Of a stretch of 64,000 bases of DNA, positions 37,603-46,926 are shown piece after piece. A model generated the notes under the pieces. It ran no database searches. It saw only the letters and a program-made list of their open reading frames with translations, and had not been told where the DNA came from. Every line of letters starts with the position of its first letter. Positions within the stretch are counted from its first letter, which is position 1. The translations under genes and the position numbers were made by a program. The stretch spans positions 62,001-126,000 of the forward strand of contig CALSRG010000002.1 in NCBI GenBank assembly GCA_943788695.1, read 5' to 3'. Source of the stretch: an uncultured Flavobacteriaceae bacterium (GTDB taxonomy: Bacteria > Bacteroidota > Bacteroidia > Flavobacteriales > Flavobacteriaceae).

Positions 37603-39654
37603 ATGCCGACTCCTCCAGTAGCCAAAAAAGTTCCAACCGAATTAGAAAAACATGGAGATGTTAGGGTTGATGATTATTACTGGCTCAACGACCCCGAAAA
37701 CCCCGAAGTGATTGACTATCTCAATCGAGAAAACGATTACAACGACAAGTTAACCGCTCATACCAAAGATTTTCAAAATAGCTTATTTGAGGAAATGAAG
37801 TCTCGCATCAAAGAAGACGACAGCTCGGTGCCTTACTTTGACAATCAGTACTGGTACTACACCCGCTTTGAAACGGGCAAGCAGTATCCAATTTATTGTC
37901 GTAAAAAAGGAACCATGGAGGCCGAAGAGGAAGTGATGTTTGATGTCAATCAAATGGCTGAAGGACACGACTATTTTCAGCTCAATGGCATTGAGGTGAG
38001 CCCAGATAATACTTTAGTGGCTTTTGGTGTGGATACCATTTCACGACGTCAATACACGCTTCAAATTAAAAACCTCGTCACTGGGGAGATATATCCCGAT
38101 AAAATTGAGAATACTACTGCGGGTAGTACTTTTGCTAATGACAACATTACTTTATTCTACACTTTAAAAAACCCCACAACCTTGCGTTCTGAGAAAATCA
38201 TGAAACACAAATTAGGGACAAGTGCAGATCAAGATCAGCTCGTTTATTTTGAAGAAGATGACACCTTCGATGTTTATTTTAGCAAATCAAAGTCAAACGA
38301 ATACCTCTTTATGGGCTCGTATAGCACATTAACTTCTGAATTGCAGTTTCTCGATGCTAACAAACCAGATGAATCCTTTAAAATGTTTCAACCGAGAACC
38401 AGAGGTTTAGAATATAGTGTTTACCATTACGCCGATAAATTCTATGTGATGACGAATGCTGACGATGCCACCAACTTCAAATTAATGTCTACACCTGTCA
38501 ATGAAACATCAAAATCAAATTGGGTCGATGTTATTCCTCATCGTTCAGATGTATTGCTCGAGGGGATTGATATTTTTAAGGATTTCTTGGTCGTGAAAGA
38601 ACGATATAATGGTTTGAGTCGCATTCACATTAAGCCATGGAATGGCTATAACGATTATTATTTACCTTTTGAAAGCGAAACATTTTCTGTATACACAAGA
38701 ACCAATTTAGAATTTAACACCTCCAAATTACGCTTTGTGTTCGATGACATGACCACACCGGCATCGGTCATTGAATTTGATATGGTTACAAAAGAAAAGG
38801 TAGTTTTAAAAGAACAAGAAGTTTTAGGAGGTAAATTTGATAAAAGCAACTACACTTCAAAACGTGTTTGGGCAACTGCTGCTGATGGAACAAAAGTGGC
38901 GATATCATTGGTACACCGCAAAGACACGAAGTTAAACAAAGACACGCCATTCTTATTAAACGGTTACGGCTCGTATGGCATCACCTTGACGCCCTACTTT
39001 TCATCAGTTCGATTAAGTTTGTTGGACCGAGGATTCGTTTATGGCATCGCTCATGTTCGTGGCGGTCAATATCTCGGTAGACCTTGGTATGAAAATGGTA
39101 AACTGTTTAATAAAAAGAACACCTTTACAGATTTTATTGACTGTTCAAAATTCTTAATCCAGGAGAATTACACCTCACCAGAGCATCTTTATGCTATGGG
39201 TGGATCGGCAGGCGGTTTGCTTATGGGAGCAATCGTCAATATGGCACCAGAATTATATAATGGCGTTATTGCCGCTGTGCCTTTTGTTGATGTAGTAACA
39301 ACAATGTTAGACGATACCATTCCATTGACCACTGGTGAATATGACGAGTGGGGGAATCCTAACGAATTAGCGGATTATAATTACATAAAATCATATTCCC
39401 CATATGACAATGTTATTGAACAAAATTACCCTAATATGTTGATAACAACAGGTTTACACGATTCTCAAGTGCAGTATTGGGAACCGGCAAAATGGGTGGC
39501 TAAATTAAGAACCCACAAAACCGACAATAACAAATTGTTATTCCATACCAATATGGAAGCTGGTCACGGAGGTGCCTCAGGACGATTTGAAGCACTAAGA
39601 GAAGTGGCTGAAGAGTATGCGTTTTTCTTGGATTTGGAAGGTCAAAAAGAATAA
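37603..39654 (+). CDS. Prolyl oligopeptidase-family serine peptidase (oligopeptidase B type)
   Basis: Peptidase family S9A enzyme of 683 residues from the ATG at 37603: an N-terminal beta-propeller and a C-terminal alpha/beta hydrolase domain. The catalytic Ser is in GGSAGG (Ser535), the Asp in GLHDSQVQYWEP (near 619) and the His in EAGHGGASGRF (near 655). The propeller begins HGDVRVDDYYWLNDPENPEV. A lipoprotein leader 25 codons upstream is closed by a TGA, so the product from 37603 would be cytoplasmic, unlike the exported relatives. Downstream is an independent PLP gene. Confidence 0.93.
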   Translation: MPTPPVAKKVPTELEKHGDVRVDDYYWLNDPENPEVIDYLNRENDYNDKLTAHTKDFQNSLFEEMKSRIKEDDSSVPYFDNQYWYYTRFETGKQYPIYCRKKGTMEAEEEVMFDVNQMAEGHDYFQLNGIEVSPDNTLVAFGVDTISRRQYTLQIKNLVTGEIYPDKIENTTAGSTFANDNITLFYTLKNPTTLRSEKIMKHKLGTSADQDQLVYFEEDDTFDVYFSKSKSNEYLFMGSYSTLTSELQFLDANKPDESFKMFQPRTRGLEYSVYHYADKFYVMTNADDATNFKLMSTPVNETSKSNWVDVIPHRSDVLLEGIDIFKDFLVVKERYNGLSRIHIKPWNGYNDYYLPFESETFSVYTRTNLEFNTSKLRFVFDDMTTPASVIEFDMVTKEKVVLKEQEVLGGKFDKSNYTSKRVWATAADGTKVAISLVHRKDTKLNKDTPFLLNGYGSYGITLTPYFSSVRLSLLDRGFVYGIAHVRGGQYLGRPWYENGKLFNKKNTFTDFIDCSKFLIQENYTSPEHLYAMGGSAGGLLMGAIVNMAPELYNGVIAAVPFVDVVTTMLDDTIPLTTGEYDEWGNPNELADYNYIKSYSPYDNVIEQNYPNMLITTGLHDSQVQYWEPAKWVAKLRTHKTDNNKLLFHTNMEAGHGGASGRFEALREVAEEYAFFLDLEGQKE

Positions 39655-39670
39655 ATTTAAAATATTTATG

Positions 39671-39678
39671 TAAATTTG
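39671..39678 (+). promoter_or_regulatory. TAnnTTTG box upstream of the cysteine-synthase-like gene
   Basis: TAAATTTG, 39 bases before the ATG at 39718; no clear TTG element at the usual distance. Confidence 0.35.
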
Positions 39679-39717
39679 TAATCGTTTAGAATTGATCTCA
39701 GATCTGAATGACACCTT

Positions 39718-40755
39718 ATGAGGAAAAATAATAAAATAGTGGACAGTGTAATTGATTTAATTGGCGAAACGCCAATGGTCAGACTTCAAAAAATCACTGC
39801 TGGATTTGATGGCACTTTTCTCGCTAAGCTCGAAGGGTTTAACCCAGGACACTCCACGAAAGATCGTATAGCGCTTCATATTATTGAACAAGCTGAAAAA
39901 CAAGGGCTTTTAAAACCAGGTGATACCATTATCGAAACCACATCTGGGAATACTGGATTTAGTGTTGCAATGGTCAGTATTATAAAAGGTTATGAATGCA
40001 TCTTGGCCGTAAGTTCTAAATCATCCGCAGACAAAATTGATATGCTTAAGTCGATGGGGGCCAAGGTTTACGTTTGTCCAGCCAACGTTAGTGCCGACGA
40101 TCCAAGATCCTATTACCAAGTGGCTAAGCGACTTCACGAAGAAATTAAAGGATCGATTTATATCAATCAATATTTTAATCATTTGAATATTGATGCACAT
40201 TACCAAACAACCGGGCCCGAAATTTGGGAACAAACTGAAGGCAAAATCACGCATTTGGTAGCTTGCAGCGGCACCGGTGGTACCATCTCTGGTACAGCAA
40301 AATATTTAAAAGAGCAAAACCCTGACATCAAAATTATCGGTGTAGATGCTTATGGGTCAGTATTGAAAAAATACCACGAAACAAGAGAGTTTGATGCCGA
40401 AGAGATTTATCCTTATCGCATCGAAGGACTTGGCAAAAACTTGATTCCTACGGCGACTGATTTTGATATTATTGATCGTTTTGTAAAAGTAACTGATGAG
40501 GAAAGTGCCCATACGGCCCGTATGATCTCAAAAGAGGAAGCCCTATTTGTTGGTTACACCTGTGGCGCAGCTTGGCAATCGGTCATTCAACTTCAAAAAG
40601 AAAGTTACTTTAAACCTTCCGACCTTGTTGTTATAATTTTTCCAGATCATGGCTCACGTTATATGAGTAAGGTTTACAGCGACAAATGGATGGAAGAACA
40701 AGGTTTTTTTGACAGTCAAAATGAAGTTTCTGAAAATACCATTCAATTTTTATAA
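39718..40755 (+). CDS. Cysteine synthase-like PLP enzyme, candidate cysteate synthase
   Basis: A 345-residue fold-type II PLP enzyme of the cysteine synthase/cystathionine beta-synthase core family. The Schiff-base Lys is Lys48 in PGHSTKDRI. The phosphate/substrate loop TTSGNTGFS is near residue 79, and the PLP-phosphate loop GTGGTISG near 187. It ends [20 protein letters not shown] as CBS-type enzymes do, but lacks a haem or CBS-domain extension. It precedes an oxoamine synthase gene by 92 bases. In capnine-producing Bacteroidota a paralogue makes cysteate from phosphoserine and sulfite next to such a synthase; ordinary cysteine synthesis is the alternative. Confidence 0.82.
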   Translation: MRKNNKIVDSVIDLIGETPMVRLQKITAGFDGTFLAKLEGFNPGHSTKDRIALHIIEQAEKQGLLKPGDTIIETTSGNTGFSVAMVSIIKGYECILAVSSKSSADKIDMLKSMGAKVYVCPANVSADDPRSYYQVAKRLHEEIKGSIYINQYFNHLNIDAHYQTTGPEIWEQTEGKITHLVACSGTGGTISGTAKYLKEQNPDIKIIGVDAYGSVLKKYHETREFDAEEIYPYRIEGLGKNLIPTATDFDIIDRFVKVTDEESAHTARMISKEEALFVGYTCGAAWQSVIQLQKESYFKPSDLVVIIFPDHGSRYMSKVYSDKWMEEQGFFDSQNEVSENTIQFL

Positions 40756-40819
40756 ATGGTTTTACTCTAAAAATCCTTATTTTTTTGATCCTCTTTCATT
40801 AATTGAGTCAACAAATAAT

Positions 40820-40827
40820 TACATTTG
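40820..40827 (+). promoter_or_regulatory. TAnnTTTG box upstream of the oxoamine synthase gene
   Basis: TACATTTG, 20 bases before the ATG at 40848. The upstream TTG at 40803-40805 is only 14 bases away, shorter than usual. Confidence 0.4.
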
Positions 40828-40847
40828 TGTCCTAATTCTATACTTAA

Positions 40848-42107
40848 ATGAAAGACTTATTTGACAAGATTTATCGCGACAAAGGACCATTAGGCAAATG
40901 GGCAGAATACGCAGAAGGTTATTTTGTATTTCCTAAATTAGAAGGTGAAATATCAAACCGTATGCATTTTAACGGTAAAGAGGTTGTTACTTGGAGTATT
41001 AACGATTATTTAGGTTTGGCCAATAACCCAGAAGTAAGAAAGGTAGATGCCGAAGCAGCTCTAAAATATGGCTCAGCCTATCCAATGGGGGCGCGCATGA
41101 TGTCTGGTCACACAGATTTGCACGAACAACTTCAAAATGAATTGGCTGCCTTTGTAAAAAAGGAAGCAGCCTATGTGCTCAATTTTGGATATCAAGGCAT
41201 GGTGTCCACAATTGACGCCTTGGTTGGTAAGGATGATGTTATTGTCTATGACGTAGATGCTCATGCCTGTATTATTGATGGGGTCCGTCTTCATATGGGA
41301 AAACGTTTCACATACAAACATAATGACATTGAGAGTTTAGAAAAAAACCTTGATCGTGCAACAAAAATGGCAGAACAAACTGGAGGTGGTATCCTTGTTA
41401 TTTCTGAAGGTGTTTTTGGCATGCGTGGCGAACAAGGACGTTTAAAAGAAATTGCAGCACTTAAAAAGAAATACAATTTCCGATTTTTTGTTGATGATGC
41501 TCATGGGTTTGGAACACTAGGAGCCACAGGTGCTGGAGCAGGAGAGGAGCAAGGTGTTCAGGACGATATCGATGTGTATTTTGCAACTTTTGCCAAATCG
41601 ATGGCCAGTACTGGTGCCTTTATTGCTGGTGATAAAGAAATCATGGATTACTTAAAATACAACCTGCGTTCTCAAATGTTTGCCAAATCATTGCAAATGC
41701 AATTGGTTGTAGGTGCCTTGAAACGTTTGGATATGCTTCGTTCTGATAAATCTCACAAAGAAAAACTTTGGAAGATAGTATCGGCCTTACAAACGGGCCT
41801 GAGAGACAAAGGTTTCGATTTGGGATCAACACAAAGCTGTGTGACGCCAGTATACCTCAAAGGAAGCATTCCGGAAGCTATGGCACTTGTAAAAGATTTA
41901 AGAGAAAATCACGGTATTTTCTGTTCCATTGTGGTTTATCCAGTGATTCCAAAAGGCTTAATTTTATTAAGACTGATCCCAACGGCTTCGCATACGTTGG
42001 AAGATGTTAACGTAACTTTAGAGGCATTTTCTGCCATTCGTGAACGACTTGAAAATGGAACTTACAAGCGGATGGCTGCTTCCGTTATGGAGGCCATGGG
42101 CGCTTAA
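40848..42107 (+). CDS. Alpha-oxoamine synthase (serine palmitoyltransferase / cysteate acyltransferase type)
   Basis: A 419-residue PLP enzyme of the AONS/KBL/SPT family, which joins an amino acid to an acyl thioester with loss of CO2. Motifs are SINDYLGLANNPEVRKVDAEA, GARMMSGHTDLHEQLQ, VDDAHGFGTLG (near 215) and the Schiff-base Lys in FAKSMAS (Lys250). It has no biotin-gene neighbours, so KAPA synthesis is unlikely. Beside a cysteine-synthase-like gene and a GNAT-like acyltransferase gene, condensation of cysteate (capnine) or serine (sphinganine) is the likely role. It converges on the GNAT gene with a 4-base overlap of stop codons. Confidence 0.85.
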   Translation: MKDLFDKIYRDKGPLGKWAEYAEGYFVFPKLEGEISNRMHFNGKEVVTWSINDYLGLANNPEVRKVDAEAALKYGSAYPMGARMMSGHTDLHEQLQNELAAFVKKEAAYVLNFGYQGMVSTIDALVGKDDVIVYDVDAHACIIDGVRLHMGKRFTYKHNDIESLEKNLDRATKMAEQTGGGILVISEGVFGMRGEQGRLKEIAALKKKYNFRFFVDDAHGFGTLGATGAGAGEEQGVQDDIDVYFATFAKSMASTGAFIAGDKEIMDYLKYNLRSQMFAKSLQMQLVVGALKRLDMLRSDKSHKEKLWKIVSALQTGLRDKGFDLGSTQSCVTPVYLKGSIPEAMALVKDLRENHGIFCSIVVYPVIPKGLILLRLIPTASHTLEDVNVTLEAFSAIRERLENGTYKRMAASVMEAMGA

Positions 42108-43225
42108 AGCGATTTAGAGAAGGTTACTCTGGTTTTGTACACTTCTGGTGAGAAATCCTTCCATAACAGCTGAATGGCCTTATTATCAGCTAATTCGGGT
42201 GTTCTAATGCATCCTGTAATACCTCGTTTCAAAAAATCATGGTGGTATGCTTCGAACAACAAAGCTGTTGCGCCTTTGTTTTGATGTTCTTCCGTGACAC
42301 CAATCAAATAAAACACGACGTTCTTACAAAATTTTTTGGCCCACAATATCCTTAAAAAGCCAAATGGAAACAATTTCCCTTTCGATTTAATCAAGGCGTG
42401 CGCAAACTGAGGCATAACAATAGCAAAGGCAATCATTTTATTATCCTTATCGAAGACAAACTTGATGAAATCCGCATCTATAAAACCTAAAAACTTTTGC
42501 TTCATATACGCCTTTTCTTTATCGGTTATGGGCAAAAATGAGGATAATTTTGAATAAGATTGGTTGAACAAATCGAACATGGTATCGGCATGCTGCATAA
42601 CCTCCTGCTTTTTTCGGGGGTTTAGTATCCAGTATTTATAACGGTTTTTTACAATATTTGAAATCTTTTTAGCCTTTGAAATGTCGATATTAGAAAATGG
42701 GAATCTGCTTTCGACATATTCCTTTTCTATTTTAAAGCCGTGCGTTGTATAATGTTTTTCGTAATACTCATGGTTGTGCCAACTGGCCATGGTTCCAATA
42801 GAATCAAAGCCCGAAGTCAATACACCAACCTTATCTAAATTCGAAAACCCCATTGGCCCTTCCATGTATGAGCGCTCAAATCGACGACCGACTTTTTCAA
42901 TTTCTTTAAAGAGTGCGCTACTCACCTCCAAATCGTCAATGAAATCAAACCATCCGAAACGTATTTTTTTTATACCTAAAACAGAGTCGTCCATATCATT
43001 AATAATTGCAGCAGCGCGACCAACCAATTGACCTTGACCGTTATAAGCCAAAAAGAAAAAGGCATTGGCATGATCAAATACAGGATTTTGCTTTGGATCA
43101 AAAACTTTCAACTCCTCACTCACTATGGGTGGCACCCAACAAGGATCATTTCGGTACAACTGAAATGGGAATTCTACAAATACTTTAAGGTCTTGGGGTG
43201 TTTCTGCAGTTTCAATTCGTATCAT
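42104..43225 (-). CDS. GNAT-like acyltransferase, candidate N-acyltransferase of a sulfono- or sphingolipid
   Basis: A 373-residue protein with a GNAT-type fold: the N-terminal half has FPFQLYRNDPCWVPPIVSEE and MEGPMGFSNLDKVGVLTSGF, and the C-terminal half a canonical acetyl-CoA-type loop (VTEEHQNKGATALLFEAYH). The length and the YRNDPxWVPP start resemble the GNAT-type bacterial ceramide synthase family known from Caulobacter (recalled, not searched). The location opposite the oxoamine synthase supports N-acylation of its long-chain-base product. Another acyl-group acceptor is possible. Confidence 0.65.
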   Translation of the reverse strand: MIRIETAETPQDLKVFVEFPFQLYRNDPCWVPPIVSEELKVFDPKQNPVFDHANAFFFLAYNGQGQLVGRAAAIINDMDDSVLGIKKIRFGWFDFIDDLEVSSALFKEIEKVGRRFERSYMEGPMGFSNLDKVGVLTSGFDSIGTMASWHNHEYYEKHYTTHGFKIEKEYVESRFPFSNIDISKAKKISNIVKNRYKYWILNPRKKQEVMQHADTMFDLFNQSYSKLSSFLPITDKEKAYMKQKFLGFIDADFIKFVFDKDNKMIAFAIVMPQFAHALIKSKGKLFPFGFLRILWAKKFCKNVVFYLIGVTEEHQNKGATALLFEAYHHDFLKRGITGCIRTPELADNKAIQLLWKDFSPEVYKTRVTFSKSL

Positions 43226-44142
43226 TATTGCTCAGGATTGTCAGGAAGGCGATCACGATGAAAATCTAAGCGGTATGAAGCACCTAAGCTAATATTAAAA
43301 ACTTTTGGTGTGTCTTTGGCATTCAATGTGAGGTTGGTATCGATTTGAAAATTGGCGTTCCATAAATAGGCGCCTCCAAAACGAAATAAATTATCCGCAT
43401 AGATGTCGCTCTTAATTCCATGCGTTTCAGCAAAAATAACCCACTTCATATTAATAGCATGGGTCAAGGTAACTAAATAGTGCAAGTCCGACTGTTCTGT
43501 TCCGATACGATCTTTGTATATATTGGTTACAAGAACCCAGCTGCCTTTAAAGTTGTTCTGGGTAATCAGGCGAATCTGAGGACTAATGCCGTCAATCTGT
43601 TCGGTCGAATAGGGGTTGTAAGTATAAGGATTGTCTTTTGTATCATAATTAATGCCACCAACAACAGATACCGCAGGAATCAAATGTTTCCATTTGAAAC
43701 CGTGATTAGCTTTATAACTTTTCAAGTTGACCTTGTCAAAATTGGGATTCTTGTACGGATCAAAAATTAAATATTTTACGCCAGCTGTTAAACTTTTAAA
43801 ATTAGCTTGATTTGAGGATGAGCCCACGCTACTGTAATAAGTCTTAGTGTCGTTTTGATAAAACCCCTCAATTTGCAATTCCAGTTGTTCCCATAATAGG
43901 CCGTAGCGTGCCATGAACTCAACTCCGAAGCCATCAAGTTTGTAAGAAGCCTGAGGAATACGTTCTTCTTTAATTTTAACCAAACCAGTTTCAAATTGAA
44001 TTACGTTGACCCCAACGGCAAAAGCCCCTTGTGATGAGCCAGGGCGGTTAGAATTAATAAGGTTTGTATATTGAGCATAGGACAGGGAGGAACTCAGAAA
44101 AATAAAACCCAATATCAGTACTTTGGAGCGTTTTGCCAGCAT
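43225..44142 (-). CDS. Predicted outer-membrane beta-barrel (transporter-like) protein
   Basis: About 305 residues from the ATG at 44142 with a signal peptide (LAKRSKVLILGFIFLSSSLSYAQ). The mature part is rich in alternating aromatic/polar strands (FEFMARYGLLWEQLELQIEG-like, WVIFAETHGIKS, FNISLGASYRLDFHRD), as in the phenol-degradation MetA-like or general OMP barrel families. The gene ends at the start of the GNAT-like gene (1-base overlap), so both are cotranscribed. A TTG at 44160 is an alternative, less likely start. Confidence 0.75.
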   Translation of the reverse strand: MLAKRSKVLILGFIFLSSSLSYAQYTNLINSNRPGSSQGAFAVGVNVIQFETGLVKIKEERIPQASYKLDGFGVEFMARYGLLWEQLELQIEGFYQNDTKTYYSSVGSSSNQANFKSLTAGVKYLIFDPYKNPNFDKVNLKSYKANHGFKWKHLIPAVSVVGGINYDTKDNPYTYNPYSTEQIDGISPQIRLITQNNFKGSWVLVTNIYKDRIGTEQSDLHYLVTLTHAINMKWVIFAETHGIKSDIYADNLFRFGGAYLWNANFQIDTNLTLNAKDTPKVFNISLGASYRLDFHRDRLPDNPEQ

Positions 44143-44243
44143 TTCAATAGTTTTTATCAAATATAATTATTATTCTTATTTTAAGAATTTAATTCAGAGG
44201 GATTCCTAATTTTGGAGCATAAAATCATTTTTTAAGATAACAC

Positions 44244-44474
44244 ATGTCAGGATTATTACGGTTTGTTCTTATAATAGCTTTAATTTACTACGGATTCAGA
44301 TTTCTCTTGCGACTCTTTATGCCATGGATTTTGATGCACGTTTCTAAATCAATGGCCAAACGCTATGGCTTTAATACGGAGCAATTCAATAAGAAACCTC
44401 CAGCGACGGAAAAACAAAAACCAAAACCTCCAAAAGTTGGAGAATATGTTGATTATGAAGAGATTGAAGATTAA
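44244..44474 (+). CDS. DUF4834 family small membrane protein
   Basis: A 76-residue protein with an N-terminal hydrophobic helix (LLRFVLIIALIYYGFRFLLRLF) and a charged, proline-rich tail (KKPPATEKQKPKPP) ending VGEYVDYEEIED. It matches the DUF4834 pattern. It starts the three-gene run DUF4834-YfhO-glycosyltransferase (6-base gap to the next gene). The function is unknown. Confidence 0.85.
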   Translation: MSGLLRFVLIIALIYYGFRFLLRLFMPWILMHVSKSMAKRYGFNTEQFNKKPPATEKQKPKPPKVGEYVDYEEIED

Positions 44475-44480
44475 TATCTT

Positions 44481-46925
44481 ATGATAAACTTTAAGTATAT
44501 ATCAAGCTTATTAAAGCAAATTTTGTTTCCTCATGCCTTTATAATCTTGGCGTTTGCTCTGGTTTCAGTTTTTTATTTTTACCCCGTTCTGGAAGGGAAA
44601 GTCATTTATCAATCTGACATTGTGCAATACCGAGGGATGTCTAAGCAATTTTTAGACTACCAGGAGGAAAAAGGTGAACCAGTTTACTGGACAGATAGTG
44701 CCTTTGGCGGGATGCCCACCTACCAATTAGGCGCAAAGTATCCTAACCATTGGATCAAATTACTTGATCAAGGCTTGCGTTTTTTACCTAGGCCAGCCGA
44801 TTATCTGTTCCTCTACATGTTGTGTTTTTATGTTTTAATGCTCGTAATTTTGAAAGGGGAGTGGCGGCTCGCAGCTATTGGCGCTGCAACTTTTGGATTT
44901 ATGACTTATCATATTGTTATTTTGGGGGTTGGTCATAACGCTAAAGCCCATGCCATTGCCTATATGCCATTAGTGCTTTCAGGATTGTTTTTGATATTTA
45001 ACAAAAGACAAAGGTTGGGCTTTGTAGTATTGGTTCTAGGTTCGGGTCTTGAATTGGCGGCCAATCATTTTCAAATGACTTATTACTTGGCCTTCATTAT
45101 GACCATCATTGGCATTTATTACGGCATTGAACATTTTAAAAGCAAACAATTCAAATCATATTTTCGATCAGTTGGTCTCATCTTTTTATCTGGTGGTTTA
45201 GCCTTGGGAATGAATGCTACAGGCATATTAGCGACTTCAGAATACACCCAAGAAAGCACAAGAGGATCAAATCCATTAACCATTGGACCAGACGGACAGG
45301 TATTGAACTACAATTCGGGTTTAGATAAGTCATACATAACAGAGTATAGTTACGGTATTGGTGAAAGTTTAAATTTGTTTGTACCAGGCCTTTATGGAGG
45401 ATCAAATGGGGAACAACTTTCAATTGATGGAAAAAGCGTACAATTCTTATTGTCTAACTTTCAGATTGCATCTCAAGATGCTTTAAATTTCGCTGGACAA
45501 CTTATGTATTGGGGTAAACAGCCCTTTGTTGCCGCACCTGCATATATAGGAATTATTATACTTTTTCTGTTTGTTTTTTGGATGCGTTTAGAGCCCTCAA
45601 AGTCAAAATATTGGTTATTGTCCTCATGTGTTCTGGTGTTAGCCCTATCGTGGGGTAAAAATCTAGAATATTTAACGGCATTTTTTATTGATTATGTCCC
45701 TTTATACAATAAGTTTCGTGCTGTATCCTCAATTCAGGTATTATTGAGTCTGCTTGTTCCATTTGGGGCTATGCTCGGCTTAAAGTCCTTAATTACTAAC
45801 GATTTACCTACAACAACTAAAATAAAAGGACTTAAATATGTTGCAATCTCATTTGGGGTATTCTTGGGGTTATTATTTATGCTCAAAGGAAAAGGTTTCG
45901 ATTTTATCAGTACCAATGATGGTTATATCAAACAAACCTATGGTCCCGATTTGTTAAGGGCCATTAGACTCGATCGAGAAGCTTTGTATTCCAGTGATTT
46001 ACTAAGAGCAACTGTATTGATTGCCCTAACTTCTCTAACGCTATTTTTATATTTAAAAAAATCTATAAATAAAAATCTCCTGATAGTATTGATCAGTGGG
46101 TATGCGTTATTTGATTTGGTGGATGTATCTAGGCGCTACCTCAATGCTGATGATTTTACCACTAAAACTACAATGACTTCACCTTATTCGTCAACAACTT
46201 CTGACCAAACCATCCAAAAGGATAGCACGCATTATAGAGTTTTGGATTTGACTAACAATCCATTTAACAGCTCGAGAGCTTCCTATTTTCATAAAGCTTT
46301 TGGCGGTTACCATGCTGCTAAACCAAAACGTGCTCAACATTTGTTTGACTACCACATCAGTCAAAACAATGCATCAATATTGGATTTATTGAACATCAAA
46401 TATGTCATCCAACCGAATGAAACAGGCAGTACTGCATACATAAATGAAAGTGCTTTAGGAAATGCGTGGTTTGTGAGCACGATCACAACTGTGGATTCAG
46501 AAGACGAGGCACTCGCCAAACTAAAGGACATCGATTTGTCATCAACAGCATTGGCACTTTCAAATATTGGTTTGAACGATCAAACTTTTAGCGTCAACGG
46601 TAGAGAAACGATCTCACTGACCTCATACAAGATGGATGAATTAGTTTTTGAGTCCAATAATGATTTTGATGGATTTGCAGTTTTTTCCGAGATGTATTTT
46701 GATAAAGGTTGGAAAGCTACAATTGACGGAAAAGCGGCAGACATCAAAAGGGTTGATTACGCTTTTAGAGGGATGGCCATCCCAAGTGGCAAACATACAA
46801 TTACCATGAATTTTGAGCCAGAAGTGGTTCAAAAGGGTGAGATCATCTCTAAAGTGTCATTTTTATGCTTTATCGGACTATGTATTGCTATTTTGGTGTA
46901 CTCCAACATCCGAAAAAAGGCATAA
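44481..46925 (+). CDS. YfhO-family membrane glycosyltransferase-like protein
   Basis: An 814-residue polytopic protein with about a dozen membrane helices and a C-terminal soluble domain (from about 600). YfhO-type features are the periplasmic loop YWTDSAFGGMPTYQLGAKYP, VGHNAKAHAIAYMPL and the late SEMYFDKGWKATIDGK with FRGMAIPSGKHTI. YfhO in Gram-positives modifies lipoteichoic acid. In Bacteroidota the acceptor is unknown but an envelope glycan is likely. It is followed 1 base later by a glycosyltransferase gene. Confidence 0.88.
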   Translation: MINFKYISSLLKQILFPHAFIILAFALVSVFYFYPVLEGKVIYQSDIVQYRGMSKQFLDYQEEKGEPVYWTDSAFGGMPTYQLGAKYPNHWIKLLDQGLRFLPRPADYLFLYMLCFYVLMLVILKGEWRLAAIGAATFGFMTYHIVILGVGHNAKAHAIAYMPLVLSGLFLIFNKRQRLGFVVLVLGSGLELAANHFQMTYYLAFIMTIIGIYYGIEHFKSKQFKSYFRSVGLIFLSGGLALGMNATGILATSEYTQESTRGSNPLTIGPDGQVLNYNSGLDKSYITEYSYGIGESLNLFVPGLYGGSNGEQLSIDGKSVQFLLSNFQIASQDALNFAGQLMYWGKQPFVAAPAYIGIIILFLFVFWMRLEPSKSKYWLLSSCVLVLALSWGKNLEYLTAFFIDYVPLYNKFRAVSSIQVLLSLLVPFGAMLGLKSLITNDLPTTTKIKGLKYVAISFGVFLGLLFMLKGKGFDFISTNDGYIKQTYGPDLLRAIRLDREALYSSDLLRATVLIALTSLTLFLYLKKSINKNLLIVLISGYALFDLVDVSRRYLNADDFTTKTTMTSPYSSTTSDQTIQKDSTHYRVLDLTNNPFNSSRASYFHKAFGGYHAAKPKRAQHLFDYHISQNNASILDLLNIKYVIQPNETGSTAYINESALGNAWFVSTITTVDSEDEALAKLKDIDLSSTALALSNIGLNDQTFSVNGRETISLTSYKMDELVFESNNDFDGFAVFSEMYFDKGWKATIDGKAADIKRVDYAFRGMAIPSGKHTITMNFEPEVVQKGEIISKVSFLCFIGLCIAILVYSNIRKKA

Positions 46926-46926
46926 T

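Noticed and set aside
40848..42107. 8-amino-7-oxononanoate synthase (bioF)
   Set aside because: The family fits, but there are no biotin genes nearby and the neighbours point to lipid synthesis; the reaction was left open.
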